From NCBI RefSeq assembly GCF_001949145.1, contig NW_019091476.1:1053324-1077526 (forward strand): a stretch of 24,203 bases of DNA, written 5' to 3'. The stretch is from Acanthaster planci. Its lineage: Eukaryota; Echinodermata; Asteroidea; Valvatida; Acanthasteridae. Made by a program: the position numbers and the translations under genes. Positions 9,605 through 18,700 of this stretch are shown here, in pieces. The notes beneath the pieces are model-generated. The model saw only the letters and a program-made list of their open reading frames with translations, was not told the origin of the DNA and made no database searches. Position 1 is the stretch's first letter; each line of letters begins with the position of its first letter.

Positions 9605-12600
9605 CTGCCAACAAGAGCCCACAAAAATTTCTCTTGGTTTTTCGTTGAACCGGAAATAATAAATCACATGGAAAATGATGGATATTTTAAAATTTGAAAT
9701 GGCTCTAAACATTAAGACCTGTAAGAGCAAAGAAAATGCAGGTGTGTTCAGGCGTAAACAAATGTACATGTACAAGTTTTTGTGAACATGCCTTTTGTCT
9801 GACTAGCAGCAAGACAGTTCAAAGAAGATGACTTCCAAAATGCTGAATAAAATTGCATATGAAATTAATGCACTAAGTTTACATTTTTGATAAGGGAATG
9901 AAAGTGTGACGGGGTGGTTTTCAACTCGTACACTGAAAACAACATAGCGACGTGGGAAGACAGTGGACTGAACCAAAGGTGACGTTGTTATCATTACCTG
10001 ACCCTGAGCTGGTTGTAAAAGACATCACACTTCTATTCCCATTCATGAACATTCCAATCCTGTGCTTTGAGGAGCATTCCTTATGTTGGGAAATTTGAAT
10101 GGTCTTGACTTGACTTCTCTGACTGGAAATGCCTCTGAAGCCCGTTTGTTTGCCATTTCTTTTACTCAGATTTCAGAAGAGTGGCAAGTTGCATGTTTGG
10201 TCAGCATAGTGGTATTTGGGTCCCCTTCATATTCTGTGACCCAGGTTCAAATCCCACCCAGGCTAGCATGTGACATGGATTTTCAGTCCCTGTGGGGTTC
10301 GATTTTCAGAATGTTTATTTGAGATTTTCCTCCCATTGCTAACACTGAACATTCCTTTTCTGTCTTCTAGCAAGTTTCTTCAGACCTTTTTGAAGTGCCT
10401 TTACATGTAGTTTCAATCACCAGAAATAAAAAAAGTCACTCTTGTTTTTTGGGCTTTAAGTCTTCAATATTTACACTTCGTAAACCAATGGGATCTGTCC
10501 ATGTTTTCATCCACGTACATGTATGTATGTGTTACAATGCCAAACCAAGTAACCCTTCAAAGAACACTCTTCCTGCTGCATATAAAACATGACAAACATA
10601 CTTAAAATTCTCTGGATCCAGTAATAATACGCATATATGATCTCAGACCTGCTGAGCATATGCAAATTACTATGACCTGTGTAACATGACCTCTGAACTG
10701 AGGTGAACCAGATAAAACCTCTGACCTGGTTAGCCTCTAGTGTCTCTCCTTGCTCCAGTTTCTTCTTGAGACTCTGAATCTGGTCCAGCTTCTTACGCAG
10801 TGTCTTGAGTTTCCTCTCCTCGGAGCCGAGAGTGGAGATGGCTGACGCTCCATCTAGCCTGACAGAGGCAGTGGATGATGACAGTGATGATGCGGGAGTT
10901 GTCAATCTCTCTTGTACCTGAGTCAGGGCCTCTCGGCTGCCTTCATCCTCTGCAGATATATTTGGCCTGGAAATATATTTTCACATACAGTAGACATGAT
11001 ACTATGACAAGCATCTGCAGAAGAATTCTCGGCATAAATTGGTATTGGTTGCTTGAGAAATCAACTCACTGCCAAGCTGGAGGCAGGTGCCACAATTTCT
11101 ATGCCAACAAACTCAAGCCGATATCCATGTGAACTTTGCATTACACAAGAACCCATGTAAATGCATACATGCACTGTGTCACACAGGAGCTGTGATGAGT
11201 AAACTACACATTCAGACATCTACAGGCAATCACATACTGACTACAGTACAACGGAAGGTTGTGGCAGTAATCGGATGTACATGTATTATACCAAACCAAA
11301 TTCACACGAACTCCGACTCAACTTTGGTATCTTTTTTGTAACTACTGGGGTATTTGAAACCTCCAACAACCACTCTGAAAGGGAAGAACTATTTGTATTT
11401 TAGTACCAAATTCACAATACACACAACATACCAAACCAAACAAGAATCCTCCACACTCTACCTCTCAAAAAATGGTCACAAATCAAAAGAATTCTTTGCT
11501 TTGAGCACAGCAACAAACAATGTCTTCAGGTGAGATTGTGGTTAGTAGTACTTTGAAAATGCAAATACAACATACATTTGTTTCTTGTTTTCACACAATG
11601 ACAGTCAATCAAGCTTACTTGTAACCAGCTGCCAGGTCTTGAGTTATCCAGAGCTGTTGCCTGAGCTTGTTGGCTAAGTCATGATTCTGGGATAACAAAA
11701 AGAATTCTGACATTAAAATCCTGACCTGCATGTACATGTACTATGGTTGGAACCTTCCTTAATTCTCTAAAATCCATTGCTTATTGTACTCAAGGACGCA
11801 TGCTTTTTATTCACTCTCAAAAGGCATCCACAATCCCGGACAAAATTGTTGGGACATTTGGCAATAGCCGTACGCTCTCCAGCCCTCTCCCCTACAGCCC
11901 CGGTCAATGGTGTCAAGTCCAGCCGGAGCGTAGACCACACGCATGGACTCAACACTAAAAAGGGGTCTTGGAGCAGGAGGCCCAAAAGACTTGTCCAGGA
12001 TTGTCTGAATTGGTTCATAGTTGTGTACATGTACGTGCATACCATGCCGTTCAGGTGGTGTGTTGTGTAGCGTTTTCAGAACACACAGGTTGAAAATGTG
12101 CAGATACATCATGACTGCATCGTACAATTAAAAAAGGGAATATCAATATCTATTTTTGTATTGTGTAACCACAACAAAGTTTGATACTGGGGTAGGCAAG
12201 TCCTATGAGAAAAACAATCTCAAGGCATTTTTAGGGGTGCGATTTCAAGGCATGATGTTTGCATTGCAAAGCATATGTTTGTTGGAATGCATCATACGGG
12301 ATGCACCATGGCATTTCGTGGAATATCTGTACAAAAAAGATTTCTTTGGAAACATGAACTGTCCATTTAGGACTGGACACACCATAAAATCATGTAGCAT
12401 TTCTGATTTTTAGTTATTCAATCACTTTGTCAAGAAATTCAACGATGATCCATGAGAATCGTAAAAAAAGAAGAGAAAGGAAGAGACTCAGGTTCTTTAA
12501 TGATGTGTTGTGGGTCGCCGTTTGCAACGTGCCTAGTATGTATTGCGTGCACACCTTTATTTTAGAGTATGCTACGCACTCGGTAGAGTGAGGGTAGAGA

Positions 12601-13443
12601 TAATTATGCAATCATGACAATGCTTGTGATGTTTTCAGGGTAAATTAAGTGCATTTGATGCTTTTTTCTTGATAGTGTTAATTCCAATCAGCCAGTGCCG
12701 GAATTTTTTCATACACTCTAGGTAACTAGACCCTCCCCACACACATAAACAGGCATGCGTAAACCCAGACAATCCTGGACAAAATTGTTGGGACACATGG
12801 CAATAGCCACACACTCTCCAGCCACCTCCCCCACTCCCTTGGTCAATGTTGTCATGTCAAGCCGGAGTGCAAACTGCATGTACAGACCCAATATTGAAAG
12901 GGGATCTGGGGGTTGGAGACCCAACAAGATTTGTCAAGGATTGTAGCCCAATGAACATGTAGAAGTAAATAGCTCCTTAGCATTCACATGCATCTCAGAG
13001 AGTCCTTTGTAGTCCACCTCTTTTGATGTCAGGCCACGTCCAAATTTGGTATCTTGTTCATGGACTTTCTTTATACCCTCAGTCCCCACTCATCATCCTG
13101 GGATGCCAAGACATTATGCAAATATGAATTATGTGCACATACTGCTGAAAATCAGCCCAAAATGAAAATCAGACAAGTATATACATGTACATGTAAAAGG
13201 CCATGTTCAGGTACATTTACATGTGCATACACATAATTTCTTGCAATGAGTCCTCATTTTCTCTTGTATTTTACCAACCTTCTCTGCCTTTGCCTGGGCC
13301 AGCTGATCTCTGAGCTCTTTGACAGGGTCTTGTTTTGTCACTGTTGGAGCAGCAGCACCACCAATGGATTCCTCAACCACAAATCCTTTGCCTTCCTGTT
13401 TCTTGGTAGCTCGTTTCTGGTTCTTCTTATGGGCTCTTGACAT
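9521..13443 (-). CDS. Small lysine-rich coiled-coil protein with PYM/eIF2A-like C-terminus (4 exons, complete)
   Basis: The minus-strand exons 13443-13279, 11686-11619, 10966-10726 and 9604-9521 join in perfect phase (558 nt) to 185 residues plus TAG. Residues 1-17 are a basic stretch (MSRAHKKNQKRATKKQE) like the SKTAxKNxKRKxxKK motif in PYM and eIF2A. Residues 40-75 form a helical segment (DPVKELRDQLAQAKAEK, then LRQQLWITQDLAAG). Residues 79-125 are Ser/Ala-rich, and 126-185 are a coiled coil (EERKLKTLRKKLDQIQSLKK, ending LEEIEHLENLL). That last part resembles the C-termini of PYM, which binds the small ribosomal subunit, and of eIF2A. The Mago-Y14-binding N-terminus of PYM and the eIF2A beta-propeller are absent. 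ATG at 13443 follows CCAACA, an acceptable Kozak context. An acceptor-like TTTTAG at 13485-13480 with an open frame leaves an upstream exon possible. The gene is real; its function is inferred. Confidence 0.8.
10195..10350 (+). mobile_element. tRNA-like SINE-like repeat, copy 2 (intron 3 of the PYM/eIF2A-like gene)
   Basis: It has an A-box-like TTTGGTCAGCATAGTGG, a good B box (CAGGTTCAAATCCCACCCAG), then GGATTTTCAGTCCCT and GATTTTCCTCCCA. It shares these blocks in order with the copy at 3280-3440. It is antisense to its host gene. It is not a functional tRNA gene: no complete cloverleaf is seen. Confidence 0.6.
10726..10966 (-). CDS. PYM/eIF2A-like gene, coding exon 3
   Basis: The acceptor is TATTTCCAG and the donor GTCAGAG. 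One base completes Lys-78, then 80 codons follow from PNISAEDEG to LEQGETLEANQ. The Met at 10905 within it is internal and not a start. Confidence 0.85.
11619..11686 (-). CDS. PYM/eIF2A-like gene, coding exon 2 (68 nt)
   Basis: The acceptor is TTATCCCAG and the donor GTAAGC. The exon encodes NHDLANKLRQQLWITQDLAA plus GY, with two bases of a Lys codon carried into exon 3. It is too short to show as a long reading frame but is supported by phase and by continuity of the helix. Confidence 0.8.
11830..12004. mobile_element. MITE-like repeat with 14-bp terminal inverted repeats, copy A
   Basis: The 175-bp element starts ACAATCCCGGACAA and ends TTGTCCAGGATTGT, nearly perfect terminal inverted repeats. 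It matches the 176-bp block at 12769-12944 along its length in the same orientation, for example AAAATTGTTGGGACA, CAATAGCC and GTCAATG. Both lie in intron 1 of the PYM/eIF2A-like gene. No target duplication is obvious. Confidence 0.65.
12769..12944. mobile_element. MITE-like repeat with 14-bp terminal inverted repeats, copy B
   Basis: It begins ACAATCCTGGACAA and ends TTGTCAAGGATTGT. It aligns with copy A (11830-12004) almost without gaps, at what looks like roughly 75-80 percent identity by eye. The matching open frames seen in both copies can be explained by the gapless alignment. Confidence 0.65.
13279..13443 (-). CDS. PYM/eIF2A-like gene, coding exon 1
   Basis: The exon encodes 55 residues and ends AEK before donor GTTGGT. 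The alternative donor four bases on (GTAAAA) would break the frame of exon 2, so GTTGGT is preferred. Confidence 0.82.
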
Positions 13444-13780
13444 TGTTGGTTTTGGAAATACATGTATATACACGCTGGACCTAAAATATCAAATTCATTA
13501 ACTACATGTATATGTGGTCAAGTTATTTTCACAAACAAACAGTGGACAGTAATAAGTCGTACTGGATGTTAATGTCGATGCACATGAAGGTCATGGGTCA
13601 AGTTCAACCATGACTTCAATGAAAATGCCACACACTGTAGTAATGCTGGGGTACCATATGTATCTTAAGTGCTGTGGGTTTAGTGGTATTTGACCCTGGG
13701 ATTGAGCCCCCAAGGCACCAGCAATGCATAACCTGATAACCTGTCATGCCTGTATTTGTCACTTTGTAGGGTTTTTGTTA

Positions 13781-13951
13781 AGGCTGGTTCGCATTTCAGA
13801 CATGTGAAAGCAAAACAAATTTGACATTATGACAAATTTCACTCGAACTGAGATGTGATCAACTCGTTTTACAAATCTGCAATGTGAATATTTGATCCAA
13901 TGTCACAAATTCACATTCATTTTTGCTTTCGCATGGAGTATGAACCTGCCT
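13781..13951. mobile_element. MITE with TTA target-site duplication (PIF/Harbinger-like)
   Basis: The terminal inverted repeats are AGGCTGGTTC and GAACCTGCCT, with weaker pairing for about 35 bp (GTGAAAGCAAAA against TTTTGCTTTCGC). TTA stands directly outside both ends (13778-13780 and 13952-13954). A 3-bp TTA/TAA duplication is typical of PIF/Harbinger elements. The 171-bp length and lack of coding capacity make it a non-autonomous MITE. Confidence 0.72.
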
Positions 13952-14039
13952 TTATTTTTCATTTAGGGGGAACAGTGACCGATGAGAGTACATGCATTGA
14001 AACAGATTCTGGTAAGAGTGCGAGTCACTTCAAGTTTAG

Positions 14040-14098
14040 TCCAAGCATGTCAAGTACACGTACATGTAGGTCTACATGTACATGAACTAGGACATGTA
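14040..14098. repeat. TACATGTA-type simple repeat
   Basis: This is a cluster of overlapping palindromic words (acacgtacatgtag, tctacatgtacatga, ggacatgtacc). It includes an inverted pair CATGTAGGTC/TCTACATG. Confidence 0.7.
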
Positions 14099-14781
14099 CC
14101 AGAAGTAAGACTCATTGAGTCACCTCTTTTAACATTTGGACATGGTCGGTGACATTATAGGCAATTCGTATCATCATGATTATGGAGTCTAACATATAGA
14201 TTACTCTTCTAACGGGGATTGCTTCTTTGGGGAACCTGTTCCAATAACGGAACAGAGATTTATATTTTGGACCCACCAATATACATGTACATGTATACAG
14301 GCAAATGGGGACATCATGTTGAATACATGTGGCTGCAGGGTTTGTGGAAAGAGGACTGGGTTTGGATTCTTGAACTTGGGCAAGTTTGCCTGAGGTAGAA
14401 ATTGTCAGTAGTAATACACAACACATGAAGCTACCCACCGGACTGTGGGGTTCAACGTCGGACCCTACAGTGCTGGGGGGTAACATAAGGCATGGGAGGA
14501 AACGCTGTCATGACTGTATATGTACATGTAATTGACCAGTTAACAAAAATTTACAATTCTAAATTTGTAAAAAACAGGAAGAGCATAAACATGTAAAAAA
14601 ATGGAGAAAACACTGCCTGGCCTGTGTTTGCACCCTTTTGGCATTCGAGATCCAGATCGGACCGACTACCTAACCTCAGAGCCGTCGTCCTCCACCACGC
14701 TCTCCCATGTGTAGGCTGGGGCCGAACGTTAGGCATTATGTGGGCCAGACAATGGTGGATGATGAATCCTAGCCTCGGCAC

Positions 14782-14873
14782 TAGGGCTGTAGTGGCTCTC
14801 TTTTACAATCTATCTCTTCTATGTGGCGACAGATATAAGAGATAGTAAAAGAGAGCCTCGTACTACAGCCCTA
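14782..14873. mobile_element. Short fold-back element flanked by TA
   Basis: The left end reads TAGGGCTGTAGT then GGCTCTCTTTTAC. The right end reads GTAAAAGAGAGCC then ACTACAGCCCTA. The arms are nearly complete and the loop at 14819-14836 is 18 bases. TA borders both ends, as in Tc1/mariner-type insertions, though TA may be part of the repeat. Its size also overlaps that of a small hairpin RNA. Confidence 0.6.
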
Positions 14874-15349
14874 TGTGTAGGGCTAGATGAACCCCATCCC
14901 ACCATGCCTTACCTGCTTACCACACCGGCTGATCACTGCTTTGAAAGAATATAACAGTGGTGAGTAGAGGGGTCCTAAAGTACACACTCCCCCTTATTTT
15001 ACGATCAACTACCCTGTAGACCTAGCTTGTGGCCCTTTTTCATTTCTACGTACGTCAAATGTTGAAATTGAACATGGATTGAATGAATAAACATTACACA
15101 CTGACTGTAGTGGTACATGAAGTACATGTATAACTAACGATATACCTGACTGGCGGTGGTATGGTGTGGTCCCCTTAACGGACAGATAAGTTAGGCGGTT
15201 CATGTTGTAGCTACCTGACTAAATAAATGTATATTCACGGCCCGCTCTACCAATGCAAAGTGCATACACCAGCCTCATACATGACATGTACACGTACACA
15301 ATGCACTTTGACAGTACACATGTACTGTACAGTACTGTAGCACGTAGTC

Positions 15350-15660
15350 CCTGCTGTGGCTTCTGATCGGCGCCGGCCCCACAAATTACGGGACCATATC
15401 GATACATGTAAGCCATGCGCCAAGGGTACGTTAATTCCTTTGGGGCGACATGTAGGCCTATGGTACGGTATGGTATGATGGTACATGGTTGCTGTGGGCG
15501 TGAGCTAACCGCTAATTAACAGGTGGGTTTCCCGCTACCCTTTCTCCCCCGCGAATACGGTCTAACGCTAGTCCCGGACATCACTCGACACTATTTGCAA
15601 TCCTTTTTATAGCTCCATGCTGTAACTATCTTACTACTCGTGGGAGCAGGGTGGATGTCA
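15350..15660. promoter_or_regulatory. CpG-richer block with minus-strand TATA-like motif (candidate promoter)
   Basis: CpG dinucleotides are much denser here (CGGCGCCGGCC, CCCGCTACCC, CCCCCGCGAATACGG) than in flanking DNA. The minus strand carries CTATAAAAAG at 15612-15603. The block lies between two divergent genes, about 1.9 kb upstream of the minus-strand start codon, where a promoter or 5' UTR exon is expected. No transcription start can be seen directly. Confidence 0.28.
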
Positions 15661-16239
15661 GACAATGGAGGAAGGAGGGGAGACGCAACAGTTCTGGGGG
15701 TAGGCCCTACAATGTAAATTTGTGCATCCAGCTAAATTTTGGCAACATTCCCAGCCGCAAGTCTCACCAGATACATTTTGGCCTAGCTATTACTGTAACT
15801 GGCCCCGGTGTAGAAAAACTATTCAAAACATGTCAAAAGCATTAGGCCACATACATGTATACTGTACATGTACAATGTAAAGCTGCTAGACTGGATGAGA
15901 TACCTTGTAGTTGTATAGAAATGTGAATGCACAGGTACATGTACATGTAGGGTCACACCTGTACTGTTGAACCATGGTTGAACTTTCAAAGACTGACTGG
16001 GTGCTAATGTGACCCTGCCTTTTACGGTGCAGGTAATCTAGCAAATAATTATCGACTGGTTTTCCTCACTTGAATCACATGCAAACTGCTTGAACATATT
16101 ATTTATCCTCACATCAAAAAGTTATATTGGCTTCCTCTATAAATATGCATCATAAAAATGTTTTATTATGTTAAACCTAGCTATTAAACCCAGGGCTGAG
16201 TAATCTTACTGGAACTGCAGACTCAAGAAGCCAAGCTAC

Positions 16240-16710
16240 ATGTAACTTCCTGTAGACTTCAGCAAGGCATTTGACACTGCCAAACAGTTGCCTGCTGTCC
16301 AAACTTCACAGACTGACAGAAACAACATCCTCACCTGGACTGAGATATGAAATATCATCTAGTTGCTCAGGATGGGCTGAAGGGGGACTTCACAATAGAA
16401 GCTAAAGTGACACCATTTGGCCCGCTGTTGTTTTTTATTCATGTACATGTACACATCAGTGAGTTACCAGATGGCATCAAGTCGAAAGTTAGGATATACC
16501 GATATACGTGACTGTAATTGGGTATAGAAAAGTCAATTACTGATCAGCTTTGAACGCAAGCAGATCAATACATTAGTCATTACAGTCTGGGAGAAACAAT
16601 GGCAGATATGGTAAAAGCCTCAATAAGTCAAAATGTGATTCAGTGAGAGTTACTCACAAAAAGAAGACTCAGAAAACCCCGTACATCATGTACGGCAGAT
16701 GTACTGGATA
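16240..16710 (+). pseudogene. Decayed non-LTR retrotransposon reverse transcriptase (CR1/Jockey/L2-like)
   Basis: Across shifting frames it reads PVDFSKAFDT (catalytic motif A) at 16249-16278 and FGPLLFFIHVHVHISELPDG at about 16416-16475. SKVRIY and a remnant RDC of the FADDC catalytic box follow. Then come WEKQWQIW and NKSKCDSVRVTHKKK near 16590-16665. Order and spacing match the palm and thumb of LINE reverse transcriptases. Stops (for example after TWTEI) and frameshifts show it is dead. The segment between motif A and GPLLFF is shortened and unrecognisable. No endonuclease domain is visible upstream. Confidence 0.72.
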
Positions 16711-18377
16711 GATGACAGTCCCCTGTTCTACTTACAGGTACAATGTACCATGGTGTTGAAATTTCTAATGTTTTACATTTATCTGAAATGGGTCCTACAC
16801 ATTCAATTCAATTTAAATTTATTGTCCATGCTAAAAAAGCTAGAAATTCAACTTCTGTTGGCAGTTCTAAAAAGGGCTACATGTAAAGCATTAAAATACA
16901 ATATGCACATCGCTAACCAATAATGACACAGTACAATAAAAGGACCTAAGTAAAGGAAACATTGCACAAAAAAGGTTAAAAACTTCACAGTAAAGAAACC
17001 AAATATAGCAGCATGGATAATTAATTACCTACATGCATGCACAGACATTTGAGACAAAAGAATTCCTTGTGTAACATCAATGGAACACAAAGACGTACAT
17101 GTATACCAGATCTGTTGAATTTAAACAGCTCATCGAGTGGGTGTGAAAGATGGAGCCTTATCTTATGAACTTTCAGCAAGACACGCTGTTAACATTGTTA
17201 CAGAGAAGTAATCAATGGTGAATTAGAGTGGATATAATGCGCTAATCCTTCTTGGCCTTCCTAATCTCTTGATATTTTCCTTTGTCAAGTTACTGAAGGT
17301 ACAAATGGAACAAAAAGTTAGGATACTCTGAATAAAGGACTTATAAAAAGGATTTAACACCTGTTATCAACATGAAGTTCCTTCAGTTTCTTCAGGAAAT
17401 AAAATCTTTGGTTTGTTTTGTGAGCGACAGTCCTATAGTTATTAGTCCATATTAGTTTATTATTAATCACAGTACCAGCTCAGTTCACTGCAACTGAAAG
17501 ACCATTTCCTTTGTCTTACTGGTACATGTATAAATGATGTTGATCACACCAGTCCACAAGGTTGTTAACTCAGGTTATTAACATCGCTAGTGTACAGCCA
17601 AAACCGCAGGAAAAATAACACAACGTTGAGGTGCGCCCAATCTCAACCACTTAACACCAGAAACCCTGTCATTGCACTTCACCCTTTTGTGAACTGTTAG
17701 TAAGAAAACTCTGTAAAGGCATTGCAAGCTGTGGTGTAACATTCAATTTAAGCAATTTACTGATCAAAATACATATACACGGAACAAGTGTATTGAAAGC
17801 ACTTAAAAAATCAATAAAAAGTCAACGAACAAATTTACTTCGGCCTACATGTACATGTACAGTATCTACATGTGGATGGATATATACAGCTTATGGAGAT
17901 AAAAAGCAACGGCATCCTCAACACCCCTTTTTTTCTGATATGCAATCTGAGATGAATCAAATTACTAACTGGATTCAGCATTTTAGTCAACGGCTTTAGT
18001 GCTGTGCATGAATTCACTCAGTGAATAGACTGAAGTTGGAGCTACATGTAGGCCATTGCATTTAATATATCCTAAAATGGCTGCACGCTCACCTGATCAC
18101 TTCAATTCACAAATTAGGCAGTTACTGCTGAGCTTGCCTATCCAGTGTATAGAGATCAGTGGTCTGAGGTGACGGGGATCCAAGTTGGCATGGGTAATTG
18201 GTGTGCATACGTGTACTATAGTTATGTACTGTATACATGTATGTACATGTAGGTCTGTACTGGCATGGGTCTGGGTTGGTTATTCCTTGTCCATGTGACC
18301 GGATTCATTCCTGGTTACATGTACAGTTGAATAGAAGTGCTGCACTTGCAACTTCTGCTGTTTCCTTTTTATTACAG

Positions 18378-18390
18378 TGAATTAGCCACC
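18378..18390 (+). promoter_or_regulatory. 5' UTR end and Kozak context of the NHE gene
   Basis: A pyrimidine-rich tract and TTACAG (AG at 18376-18377) mark a likely acceptor, so the 5' UTR is probably spliced. The start is GCCACCATGG, a perfect vertebrate-style Kozak sequence. This favours ATG 18391 over the in-frame ATG at 18337, which would lie inside the intron. Confidence 0.6.
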
Positions 18391-18700
18391 ATGGTAACAT
18401 CTAGGCAGCATACATGTGGCTTTAGAATTACTGCACTCTGTGTGCCAGTTTTGATCACACTTCTCATCAGCCAATCTGTGCAATTTGCATCAGCTGGTCC
18501 CAATGCTACTTCGACCGTAATTACGCATGGCACAACAGGTGATGCACACAGTGACAACAGCAGTGATGAACATGAGGGTGGGGAGTCAGAACCTCACACT
18601 GGACATGGGGGCGTTCATGTTGCTTCCTGGAACTTGGAGTATGTAAAGTTGCCTCTGACAGTAACTGGCTTTGCCTTATTTGTGGGCGTGGCCAAAATAG
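18391..18700 (+). CDS. NHE coding exon 1 (signal peptide, luminal loop, start of membrane domain)
   Basis: It encodes 103 residues plus one base and ends GTGGCCAAAATAG before donor GTAAGA. It covers the signal peptide, the acidic/His-rich loop and the first transporter helix ([18 protein letters not shown]). Confidence 0.85.

Larger units (their letters stand above)
13444..18377. other. Intergenic region between divergent genes; no intact gene seen
   Basis: No intact coding region was recognised. Contents include a MITE (13781-13951), a short fold-back (14782-14873), the CpG-richer block near 15350-15660, a decayed reverse transcriptase (about 16240-16700) and scattered TACATGTA words. From 16,700 to 18,300 I see nothing beyond AT-rich unique-looking sequence. 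Non-coding first exons of both neighbours probably lie somewhere here. Confidence 0.5.

Noticed and set aside
12156-12413. 85-codon open frame antisense to intron 1 of the PYM/eIF2A-like gene
   Set aside because: There is no recognisable domain, no codon-use or splice support, and it is AT-rich. It is probably chance.
13660-13760. Possible third SINE-like copy (TTTAGTGGTATTTGACCCTG then GGATTGAGCCCCC)
   Set aside because: The B-box match is weak and the downstream body blocks (TTTTCAGTCCCT, TTTTCCTCCCA) are missing.
14551-14845. Overlapping open frames on both strands (73-76 codons) upstream of the TA-flanked hairpin
   Set aside because: Open frames on both strands of the same GC-richer block, with no domain, suggest a repeat rather than a gene. 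The block may be part of a larger repeat containing the hairpin.
15250-15312. Inverted pair CAAAGTGCAT / ATGCACTTTG, which recalls the seed of a vertebrate microRNA family
   Set aside because: Only about 10 bp pair around a loop of roughly 40 bases, and the resemblance does not extend past the seed.
16790-16840. ATTCAATTCAATTTAAATTTATTGTCC as a second LINE 3' tail
   Set aside because: It only loosely resembles the 2486-2575 segment and has no GGAT-type hairpin. Low-complexity AT sequence is enough to explain it.
18337-18390. In-frame upstream Met at 18337 as an alternative NHE start
   Set aside because: The segment is a pyrimidine-rich stretch ending in TTACAG, which looks like an intron 3' end. 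ATG 18391 has a perfect Kozak context followed by a signal peptide.
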